A stretch of 6,285 nt of DNA from an uncultured Oscillochloris sp. (GTDB lineage Bacteria; Chloroflexota; Chloroflexia; Chloroflexales; Chloroflexaceae): NCBI GenBank assembly GCA_903877945.1, contig CAIRFY010000144.1, forward strand, positions 1 to 6,285, in the 5' to 3' direction. Position numbers and translations under genes: made by a program. This document shows, one piece after another, positions 1-6,131 of the stretch. Below the pieces are notes generated by a model. That model worked only from the letters and a program-made list of their open reading frames with translations, was not told where the DNA came from and did no database searches. The stretch's first letter is position 1. Every line of letters begins with the position of its first letter.

Positions 1-80
1 CGCGTCACCCCCTCACCCCCTCACCGCGTCACCCCCTCACCGCGTCACCGCGTCACCGCGTCACTCCCCCACCCCCACCC
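1..80. repeat. Tandem array of 8-bp units (CGCGTCAC / CCCCTCAC)
   Basis: Bases 1-64 are eight uninterrupted 8-bp units. Five are CGCGTCAC (starting at 1, 25, 41, 49 and 57) and three are CCCCTCAC (starting at 9, 17 and 33). All eight end in TCAC, and only the G/C pattern of the first half varies. Bases 65-80 look like two decayed units (TCCCCCAC, CCCCACCC). The array begins at the window edge, so its true length is unknown. On the other strand the units read GTGACGCG / GTGAGGGG. It lies about 195 bp upstream of the clpC start codon and outside any convincing gene. A role is not evident; octamer or heptamer arrays of this kind are usually intergenic and vary in copy number. Confidence 0.9.
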
Positions 81-126
81 ACAAGCACGATTCTTACACT
101 GCCGGCCGGAATCTTGAAATCCATTA

Positions 127-135
127 TGCTATACT
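127..135 (+). promoter_or_regulatory. Candidate extended -10 promoter of clpC
   Basis: The string TGCTATACT fits an extended -10 element (TGn followed by TATACT, which matches TATAAT at five of six positions). No good -35 lies at the 16-18 bp spacing; the TTGAAA at 114-119 is only 10 bp from TATACT and is too close to be its partner. Transcription would start near 142, giving a leader of about 135 nt. The 10-mer TATGCTATAC at 125-134 recurs exactly at 2996-3005, upstream of the next + strand gene, also after CTTGAAA. I saw no CIRCE inverted repeat or tandem CtsR heptads, the usual clpC controls in Firmicutes. Confidence 0.45.
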
Positions 136-262
136 AGTCCCAGCCGTCGGTTGTCGCCTCGTTCATCGTGAGCGGCAGTGACACTCAGAGTTAGAGTTGA
201 CCTGTCATTCTGCTCCGCCTCAGCGAGCGCCGCCCTGAGATCAGCAGCGAACCATAGTGAGC

Positions 263-268
263 GAGGGG
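263..268 (+). promoter_or_regulatory. Ribosome binding site of clpC
   Basis: GAGGGG lies 7 nt before the ATG at 276. It is a good purine-rich Shine-Dalgarno sequence at normal spacing, and it supports that start codon. Confidence 0.8.
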
Positions 269-275
269 AACCACC

Positions 276-2759
276 ATGAGACTTGAGCGCTTCACAGAGA
301 AGGCGCAGGATGCGTTTCAGGCCGCCCAGGAGATCATGCAGGAGCAGCATCACACGCAGCTCGATGTAGAGCATGTGTTCCTGGCGATGTTGCGTCAGCG
401 CGACGGCCTGACCACCCGCGCCCTCCAGCGTTTGACTGTTGACCCCGAGACGGTGGCGGCGCGCGTCGAGCGCGAGCTTGAGAAGTCACCAAAGGTCTAC
501 GGGCAGTATGGGTTCGGCAACCAAGTCTATGTCACCCCACGCACACAGCGATTGGTGAAGCGGGCGGAGGAGGAAGCCAACCGTATGGGCGACCAGTATG
601 TGGGCATTGACCACCTGCTGATCGCGATGGCTGGTGAGCGCGAGGGCGCGTCGGCCCGTATCCTCAATACCTTCAATATTGACCAGGAGCGTTTCTACGA
701 GGTGTTGATGGAGATCCGTGGCTCGCAGCGATCAGACGACCCGAGCGCCGAGAGCCGCTACGAGATCCTGGAGAAGTACAGCACCGATCTGACCGAACTG
801 GCGAAGAATGGTCAGCTTGACCCGGTCATTGGTCGTGAGGCTGAGATCACCCGCGTCATTCGCATCCTCTCGCGGCGCAGCAAGAATAACCCGGTACTCG
901 TCGGCGAAACCGGCGTGGGCAAGACGGCGATTGCTGAGGGTTTGGCCCAGCGCATCAGTACGGGCGATGTGCCGCCTACCCTGCGCGACCGTAAGCTCCT
1001 GGCCCTCGATCTGGCCGGTATGGTGGCTGGCTCGAAATTTCGCGGCGAGTTTGAGGAGCGTCTGAAGGCGGTGATGGACGAGGTGCGGACGGCGAAGGGC
1101 AAGGTCATCCTCTTTATCGACGAACTGCATACGGTGGTTGGCGCGGGCGCGGCCGCCGGTAGCATCGACGCCTCGAACATGCTCAAGCCGGCGCTCTCGC
1201 GTGGCGATATGCAGGTGGTAGGTGCCACCACTATCGACGAGTACCGCAAGCATATCGAGAAGGACGCGGCTCTGGAGCGACGCTTCAGCCCGGTGTTCGT
1301 CGAGGAGCCGGATATCCCTACGACGGTGGAGATGCTGCGCGGCCTGCGCAAGCGCTATGAGGATCACCACCAGTTGACGATTAGCGACGAGGCGCTGACG
1401 GCGGCGGCCAATCTCTCTAGCCGCTATATCAACGACCGCTTTCTGCCGGACAAGGCGATTGACCTGATCGATGAGGCCAGCGCCAAGCTGCGCATTGACA
1501 TCTTCGCGATGCCCCAGGTGCTCAAGGAAAAGGAAGCCGCCCTCAAGAAGCTCCAGCAGGATGAAGAGGACGCCGGGGCGCGCCGCGACTATGAGCAGGC
1601 GGCTATTCTGCGCGCTCAGTTCCTGGCCCTCCAACTGGATTTTGTCACCGGGCGCGATGCCTGGCTCAAGTCGGCTAATCTCGATGAGATTGTTGATGAT
1701 GAGGACGTGGCCCAGATCGTCGCTAGTTGGACGGGCATACCGGTCAGCCGGATGTTGGAGACGGAGCGCGAGAAACTGAACGAGATGGAGGAGCGCCTTC
1801 ACGAGCGGGTGATCGGCCAGCACGAGGCGATTGTCTCGCTCTCCGACACGATCCGCCGTGCCCGCAGCGGTCTGCGTGACCCGCGCCGCCCAATCGGCAG
1901 CTTTATTTTCGTCGGTCCCACCGGCGTCGGTAAGACCGAACTGGCTAAGGCTCTGGCCGAGTTCATGTTCGATAGCGAGGACGCCATGACCCGCGTTGAC
2001 ATGAGCGAGTTTCAGGAGCGCCACACGGTCAGCCGTTTGATCGGTGCGCCCCCTGGCTATGTGGGCTACGACGAGGGCGGCCAGATCACCGAGCAGATCC
2101 GCAGGCGACCGTACCAGGTGGTACTCTTCGACGAGATCGAGAAGGCGCACCCCGATGTGTTTAACGCCTTGCTCCAGGTTCTTGACGATGGTCGCCTGAC
2201 CGATGGCCATGGCCGCACGGTAGATTTCCGCAACACGGTGATCATCATGACCAGCAACGCGGGCACTGAGCACCTGCGAAGCAGCGTGATCGGCTTCTCT
2301 GCGCCAGGTAAGGGTGGCGTGAGGCACGTGGATCTCAAGGAGGCTCGGCGCAAGGTGGACGAAGCTCTGCGTCAGGCGTTCCGCCCGGAGTTCCTCAACC
2401 GTGTGGACGAGATTGTCCTTTTCCACGAACTGAGCTTTGAAGACCTAACCCGGATCGTGGATCTCCAGGTCGGTGAACTGGTCGAGCGTCTGCGCGATCA
2501 GAAGATAGCCCTGACGATGACCCAGGCCGCACGTGAGCATCTGGTGAGCGAGGGGTACAATCCGGTGTACGGTGCCCGCCCGCTGCGCCGTACCGTGCAG
2601 CGCCTCTTAGAGACGCCGATCTCGCGTGAGCTGCTGCGTGGCGTGTTTAAGGAGGGCGATACGATCCAGGTTGATCTGGAGCAGGGCCAACTGGTTTTCC
2701 ATCGCAGCGGCGTGCTGGAGATTGAAACCAAGCGGCCTGCGGAGCCACTTGGTGCCTGA
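276..2759 (+). CDS. clpC: ATP-dependent Clp protease ATP-binding subunit ClpC
   Basis: Cytoplasmic AAA+ unfoldase that recognises damaged or tagged proteins, unfolds them and threads them into the ClpP protease. The 827 aa fit the ClpC family (about 810-850). Residues 1-145 are the double Clp_N repeat. ATPase module 1 has Walker A GETGVGKT (210-217), pore loop SKFRG (253-257) and Walker B VILFIDE (277-283). A short middle region has a UVR-like helix around 436-455 (RRDYEQAAILRAQ). The absence of the long ClpB coiled-coil M domain makes this ClpC rather than the disaggregase ClpB. Module 2 has Walker A GPTGVGKT (547-554), pore loop GAPPGYVGY (590-598) and Walker B VVLFDE (615-620). IGF at 672-674 is the ClpP-docking tripeptide, so work with ClpP is expected. 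The start is set by GAGGGG 7 nt upstream and by family alignment. No catalytic residue is missing. It stands alone, followed at once by a strong terminator. No ctsR or mcsAB lies beside it. Confidence 0.95.
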   Translation: MRLERFTEKAQDAFQAAQEIMQEQHHTQLDVEHVFLAMLRQRDGLTTRALQRLTVDPETVAARVERELEKSPKVYGQYGFGNQVYVTPRTQRLVKRAEEEANRMGDQYVGIDHLLIAMAGEREGASARILNTFNIDQERFYEVLMEIRGSQRSDDPSAESRYEILEKYSTDLTELAKNGQLDPVIGREAEITRVIRILSRRSKNNPVLVGETGVGKTAIAEGLAQRISTGDVPPTLRDRKLLALDLAGMVAGSKFRGEFEERLKAVMDEVRTAKGKVILFIDELHTVVGAGAAAGSIDASNMLKPALSRGDMQVVGATTIDEYRKHIEKDAALERRFSPVFVEEPDIPTTVEMLRGLRKRYEDHHQLTISDEALTAAANLSSRYINDRFLPDKAIDLIDEASAKLRIDIFAMPQVLKEKEAALKKLQQDEEDAGARRDYEQAAILRAQFLALQLDFVTGRDAWLKSANLDEIVDDEDVAQIVASWTGIPVSRMLETEREKLNEMEERLHERVIGQHEAIVSLSDTIRRARSGLRDPRRPIGSFIFVGPTGVGKTELAKALAEFMFDSEDAMTRVDMSEFQERHTVSRLIGAPPGYVGYDEGGQITEQIRRRPYQVVLFDEIEKAHPDVFNALLQVLDDGRLTDGHGRTVDFRNTVIIMTSNAGTEHLRSSVIGFSAPGKGGVRHVDLKEARRKVDEALRQAFRPEFLNRVDEIVLFHELSFEDLTRIVDLQVGELVERLRDQKIALTMTQAAREHLVSEGYNPVYGARPLRRTVQRLLETPISRELLRGVFKEGDTIQVDLEQGQLVFHRSGVLEIETKRPAEPLGA

Positions 2760-2764
2760 GGCGT

Positions 2765-2832
2765 TCTTCGCGATCAAAAAAAGAGTTGAAAGAGCGATTG
2801 CACTCTTTCAACTCTTTTTTTGATCGCGAAGA
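2765..2832. terminator. Bidirectional intrinsic terminator after clpC, 30-bp perfect stem
   Basis: Bases 2765-2794 are exactly complementary to 2803-2832, with an 8-nt loop CGATTGCA. The inner 12-bp stem (GAGTTGAAAGAG and its complement) is followed by T7 at 2815-2821. It is preceded by A7 at 2776-2782, which becomes a T run on the - strand. This is a textbook rho-independent terminator for either direction. It starts 5 bp after the clpC stop codon. The dyad continues perfectly for another 11 bp outside the A/T tracts (TCTTCGCGATC and its complement), which is more than a terminator needs. Confidence 0.93.
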
Positions 2833-2938
2833 GCAATAAAATCACACGCTACAGACGAGAATTATAAAATATATGTCATCTTGTCGATTGCAAAATCGTC
2901 ATAATAGCAGTTTTGCGCAGAACACTGCCCTTCCCTGT

Positions 2939-2969
2939 GCAATAATCCCACTAGGGGTAGAATTATTGC
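2939..2969. promoter_or_regulatory. Imperfect inverted repeat, possible operator
   Basis: GCAATAAT (2939-2946) pairs with ATTATTGC (2962-2969). Inside it CCC (2947-2949) can pair with GGG from 2954-2957 across an ACTA loop, leaving a small bulge on the right. It lies upstream of the promoter-like 10-mer at 2996. There is no T tract, so it is not a terminator. A protein-binding site is possible, but I recognise no known regulator box. Confidence 0.4.
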
Positions 2970-2995
2970 TTACTAGACAAGCTTGAAAACTGCGG

Positions 2996-3013
2996 TATGC
3001 TATACGCTATACG
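2996..3013 (+). promoter_or_regulatory. Candidate promoter of the GAF-domain gene
   Basis: TGCTATACG (2998-3006) resembles an extended -10. A second TATACG follows in a 7-bp direct repeat (GCTATAC twice, 2999-3012). TTGAAA at 2983-2988 lies 19 bp before the second hexamer, a longish but possible -35 spacing, and 12 bp before the first. TATGCTATAC at 2996-3005 is identical to the sequence at 125-134 in front of clpC. The exact -10 in use cannot be decided by reading alone. Confidence 0.4.
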
Positions 3014-3029
3014 CCTCTCGATGAGAGGC
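3013..3029 (+). promoter_or_regulatory. Short perfect hairpin in the leader of the GAF gene
   Basis: GCCTCTC (3013-3019) and GAGAGGC (3023-3029) form a 7-bp perfect stem with a 3-nt loop. It sits just after the putative -10, near the expected transcription start. Outside it TGCGGT (2991-2996) and ACCGCA (3030-3035) are also complementary, so the promoter repeats and this hairpin could form one larger branched dyad. It could be an operator or a 5' stabilising stem; there is no T tract. Confidence 0.45.
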
Positions 3030-3065
3030 ACCGCATTATCATAGTATTACTCTATCGAGATCGCC

Positions 3066-4136
3066 GTGATACTAATGCCTTCTCCATCAAACGCCGCATC
3101 ATCGGAACAGTCTAGCAGCCAGGGGCGACGTCTACGTGAGGCGATGGCGGGCTGCGGGGCTTTTTTCGCGGTTGGCCGTCGCGAAGCTGATCCCCTGCCC
3201 ATGCTGCGCGATCTGGCTGCCGATTGGTTGCACGCTGAGCGACTAGAGATTATTGTGCCCGCTGGCACTGGCACCCTCCATAGTGAGGAGCCGGGGCTGC
3301 TCTGTGGCCCGATTGTGATCGGTCGGCGAGTGATCGGTCGGATTGAGGTGCGTCGTAGCCGACCCTTCGATGCTGAGGATCACGCCTTGCTCGGTGCCCT
3401 CGGTCAGATCCTCGGCACGGTGCTTGAGCAGTCAACCCTGCAAAGCCAGCTTGATCAGTACGACCGCCAGGCTCAGGCTAACGCCGATACCCTCGACCGC
3501 CTCCTGAGCTTTGGTCGACGTATGGTGAGCGCCTCTACCGACCCGCTGCATCTGTCTATGGATCTGGTGACGCAGGTGCCGACAATGGTGACAGGCGAGC
3601 GGGCGAGTCTCCTGCTTATCCCCCACGACCGGCCCGATACGCCGATGCTCGTGCTGAGCAATGGGATGCAGACGAGTACCGAGCGCGCGCGTGAGGTGCG
3701 TGACAGCGGGCTGGCCGGGCTGGTACTCGGTTCGCGTGCTCCGATGATCATTGATGAGACGGATACCGATCATCGCTGGCTCACCCTCAAGACTCGCGAA
3801 AATGATGCGCGCACCCGCTGTGCTATGGCTGTGCCGCTAATCTGGGGCGAACAACTCCTCGGCGTCCTGACGGTGACGACAACGCAGACCCACCTCTTTG
3901 GCACATCTCATCTGAACCTGCTTGAACTGGTGGCAAGTCATATCTCCCTGGCTCTCCATACCGCGAGTGTGGATACCCACCTGACCTATGCGGGCAACAC
4001 GTTCAACAATGCGCTCAGCGACCTAAGGCTCCTGCTGACCGAGGCCCGCGCTGGCGATGGTACTGCCCTTGATCGTATAGAGACGCTCCTGGGCCAGATC
4101 TCCACCGACCAGCGCTGTATGCGCGATAGGGTGTAG
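3066..4136 (+). CDS. Tandem GAF-domain sensor protein without output domain
   Basis: Predicted soluble protein of 356 aa with no signal peptide or membrane segment. Residues 33-122 look like a reduced GAF domain, closing with the typical strand-helix pattern GRIEVRRSRPFDAEDHALL. A helical linker (122-150) may be a coiled coil. Residues 145-300 are a fuller GAF domain with the characteristic run RCAMAVPLIWGEQLLGVLTV, including Cys252. GAF domains bind small ligands such as cyclic nucleotides, haem or bilins, or serve in dimerisation; which applies here cannot be read. The last 55 residues are helical and match no kinase, GGDEF, HTH or phosphatase I know, so it may signal through a partner. The start is GTG at 3066 with a weak GAGA 5 nt upstream; ATG at 3075 is an alternative three codons in. 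An in-frame TAG at 3042 limits any extension. It is a single gene, convergent with selB. Confidence 0.8.
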   Translation: MILMPSPSNAASSEQSSSQGRRLREAMAGCGAFFAVGRREADPLPMLRDLAADWLHAERLEIIVPAGTGTLHSEEPGLLCGPIVIGRRVIGRIEVRRSRPFDAEDHALLGALGQILGTVLEQSTLQSQLDQYDRQAQANADTLDRLLSFGRRMVSASTDPLHLSMDLVTQVPTMVTGERASLLLIPHDRPDTPMLVLSNGMQTSTERAREVRDSGLAGLVLGSRAPMIIDETDTDHRWLTLKTRENDARTRCAMAVPLIWGEQLLGVLTVTTTQTHLFGTSHLNLLELVASHISLALHTASVDTHLTYAGNTFNNALSDLRLLLTEARAGDGTALDRIETLLGQISTDQRCMRDRV

Positions 4137-4156
4137 TGGTGAGATTTGTTGCAAAG

Positions 4157-4203
4157 TCACCCCCTGTCCCTCTCCCTCACGGGGAGAGGGGGCTGGGGGG
4201 TGA
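4157..4203. repeat. C/G-rich inverted repeat between convergent genes
   Basis: CCCTCTCCC (4168-4176) pairs with GGGAGAGGG (4182-4190) around a 5-nt loop. TCACCCCC (4157-4164) pairs with GGGGGTGA (4196-4203), with a small internal loop between the two stems. It lies in the 109-bp gap between the ends of the GAF gene and selB. A strong fold here could slow or end transcription from both sides, but no T run follows on either strand, so it is not a standard intrinsic terminator. The composition resembles dispersed C-run/G-run hairpins that I recall from Chloroflexota and cyanobacterial genomes; that link is from memory. Confidence 0.75.
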
Positions 4204-4245
4204 GGGCTGAGCGGCGGCAGACCCCTTATTCGAAAAGTATTGGCC

Positions 4246-6105
4246 CTAATACAACACCCGCCCCTCGCCGACTCGGCGGGTGATCTTGCGCTCATCGAGG
4301 TGTTCTAAGAAGCTCAGGGCGTACTTGCGTGAGCTGCCAAACTGGTCGCGCATCTGGCCGACGCTGACTCCGCCCTCGGCGGCGATGGTGGCGCGCACCC
4401 AGGCGAGAAGTTCGTCGTAGGTGTTAGGCAGAAAATAGACATCGGCGGCGACCCGCACGAGCATGCGGCGGTCGAGCGCCCATGCCAGCAGTTCGCCGTC
4501 GAGATCCGGCGCGGGCGGACTGTAGGGGGCGCGGGCCATCGCCGCCAGGGCCATGTCCAGATCGCGGCGGGCAGCGGCGGCGGGCTGGGCCACATGTCCA
4601 GTTAGCCAGACGCTCGTCTCGCTCTGGCCGATCAGCCCGCGCCGGACGGCTGCGGCAAGGAAGGCACCTACGGCACGCGGGTTCATGCGCAGGCGTTGGC
4701 GCAGATCCTCGCGTGGCACGCCCTCGCGTAACGGGTAGCGCCGGTGGTAGGCCCGCAGTGGCGGCAGCATCCGCTCTTCGAGCGTGCTCCAGCCAGCGGG
4801 AGTGATGATCTGGAGCGCAGGGCGCTCGCCGAGCGCCAGGACTTGACCACTGGCGAGCAGATCAGCGAGGGCGACCTCGGCTACCGCCTCGGACAGACCC
4901 ACCTCGCGCCACAGTTCCGCCCACTCGCGGGGTGGCCCGTCACCGAGAGCCTGGAGTAATAGCTCATCCGGGGTTCCACGAGCGAGGATGTCCAGAGCGG
5001 ACAGCACCTCGCTGCGGAAGCGGCGGTGGCGGGACGGGTGCGGATCAATCACCGTGCCACCGGCGACTGTCAGGCTGGGCGAGGCCACCCGCAGGATGCA
5101 GCGGTCGCCCCGTGTGACCAGAACCGGGCGCTCCAGACGCAACTGCGCCCAGCCAGTCGTCCCAGGGGCCAGCGCCTCGGCATCGAGCAGCGTCACCCGG
5201 CAGCGCGCCTCGGCAGCGCCGACAAACAAATCCAGACCGTCGTTCTGCTGGATGGGCTGCCGGGCATCGGTCAGCACGCGCAGGCGCAGATCAAGCATCA
5301 TCGTGGGCGTGTGGGCACCGGGCAGGCTCAGCACATCGCCCCGGCTGATCTGGCTGTGGTGAACGCCGACCAGATTTACGGCCACCCGTGTGCCGGGCAA
5401 GGCACTCTCGCCGCGCTGCTTGTGAGTCTGGAGGCCACGGACGCGCCCGCGCAGCCCGGATGGCAGGATCTCTACATCCTGGCCCACTGCCAGAGGGCCG
5501 TCGATCAGAGTACCCGTCACCACCGTGCCAAACCCGCCGATGGTGAAGGCGCGATCAATTGACAGGCGCGGGACGCCCGCGTCGCCTGTGCGCGCCGGGG
5601 TCGCGTCAAGGACACGGTCGAGAGCGGCGCGCAGATCAGCGAGTCCCTGGCCACTACGGGCCGAAACCGCCACGATGGGCGCACCCGCCAGACTGGTACC
5701 CTTCAGCCGCGCAGTCACCTCCTCGCGCACTAGAGCCAGCCAATCGGCGTCCACCAGATCAACTTTGGTCAGGGCCACTACGCCGTGGGCGACGCCGAGT
5801 ACATCGAGGATGGCTAGATGCTCGACCGTCTGCGGCATCATGGCCTCATCGGCGGCGACCACCAGGAGCGCAGCATCGATCCCGCCAATGCCAGCGAGCA
5901 TATTTTTGATAAATCGCTCGTGGCCAGGTACATCCACCAGGCTCACGCTGCGACCGCTCGGCAGGGCCATCCATGCGAATCCGAGGTCAATCGTCATCTC
6001 GCGACGTTGCTCTTCGGCCAGGCGGTCGGGGTCGATCCCGGTTAGTGCCTTCACAAGTGTAGACTTGCCATGATCGACGTGGCCGGCGGTTCCAATGACA
6101 TACAT
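4246..6105 (-). CDS. selB: Selenocysteine-specific translation elongation factor SelB
   Basis: GTPase that carries selenocysteyl-tRNA-Sec to the ribosome at UGA codons marked by a SECIS hairpin. The 619 aa match the usual 610-640. The GTPase domain shows G1 GHVDHGKS (8-15), the G2 threonine T38 in MTIDLG, G3 DVPGH (58-62) and G4 TKVD (113-116). EF-Tu-like beta-barrel domains follow (IDRAFTIGGFGTVVTGT). The C-terminal part from about residue 375 should be the winged-helix array that grips SECIS RNA. Its last unit is very typical (QMRDQFGSSRKYALSFLEHLDERKITRR) and separates SelB from EF-Tu and IF2. The family start MYVIGTAGHVDHGKS fixes ATG at 6103-6105. A 35-codon extension upstream would be translated from a palindromic repeat and is rejected. 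I see no clear Shine-Dalgarno (TCACCTATACCCT before ATG). The stop is TAG. No other selenium gene is in view; selA or the tRNA-Sec gene may lie beyond 6285. Confidence 0.95.
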   Translation of the reverse strand: MYVIGTAGHVDHGKSTLVKALTGIDPDRLAEEQRREMTIDLGFAWMALPSGRSVSLVDVPGHERFIKNMLAGIGGIDAALLVVAADEAMMPQTVEHLAILDVLGVAHGVVALTKVDLVDADWLALVREEVTARLKGTSLAGAPIVAVSARSGQGLADLRAALDRVLDATPARTGDAGVPRLSIDRAFTIGGFGTVVTGTLIDGPLAVGQDVEILPSGLRGRVRGLQTHKQRGESALPGTRVAVNLVGVHHSQISRGDVLSLPGAHTPTMMLDLRLRVLTDARQPIQQNDGLDLFVGAAEARCRVTLLDAEALAPGTTGWAQLRLERPVLVTRGDRCILRVASPSLTVAGGTVIDPHPSRHRRFRSEVLSALDILARGTPDELLLQALGDGPPREWAELWREVGLSEAVAEVALADLLASGQVLALGERPALQIITPAGWSTLEERMLPPLRAYHRRYPLREGVPREDLRQRLRMNPRAVGAFLAAAVRRGLIGQSETSVWLTGHVAQPAAAARRDLDMALAAMARAPYSPPAPDLDGELLAWALDRRMLVRVAADVYFLPNTYDELLAWVRATIAAEGGVSVGQMRDQFGSSRKYALSFLEHLDERKITRRVGEGRVLY

Positions 6106-6131
6106 AGGGTATAGGTGATTAGACAAGGTTT

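Larger units (their letters stand above)
2833..3065. other. AT-rich intergenic region between clpC and the GAF gene
   Basis: About 230 bp of distinctly AT-richer DNA without a credible ORF on either strand. It contains a hairpin at 2939-2969, a promoter-like stretch at 2983-3013 and a short perfect hairpin at 3013-3029. I found no tRNA, small-RNA gene or riboswitch fold that I recognise. The terminator on its left isolates it from clpC, so it is most likely the control region of the downstream gene. Confidence 0.7.

Noticed and set aside
1..80. CRISPR array
   Set aside because: The units are 8 bp with no unique spacers, so it is a simple tandem repeat.
197..202. TTGACC as a -35 of a second clpC promoter
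   Set aside because: No acceptable -10 lies 16-18 bp downstream; that position reads TCAGCG in GC-rich sequence.
129..374. An 81-codon - strand ORF over the clpC leader
   Set aside because: It overlaps the clpC start, has no recognisable domain, and is explained by the antisense of clpC plus the leader.
732..2426. A 564-codon open frame on the - strand opposite clpC
   Set aside because: It lies fully antisense to an unambiguous ClpC. GC-rich codon bias keeps the opposite frame open, and the translation shows no domain I recognise.
2795..2892. Repeated CGATTGCA in the terminator loop and at 2885-2892
   Set aside because: It is an 8-base match between two places with no shared context, so coincidence is likely.
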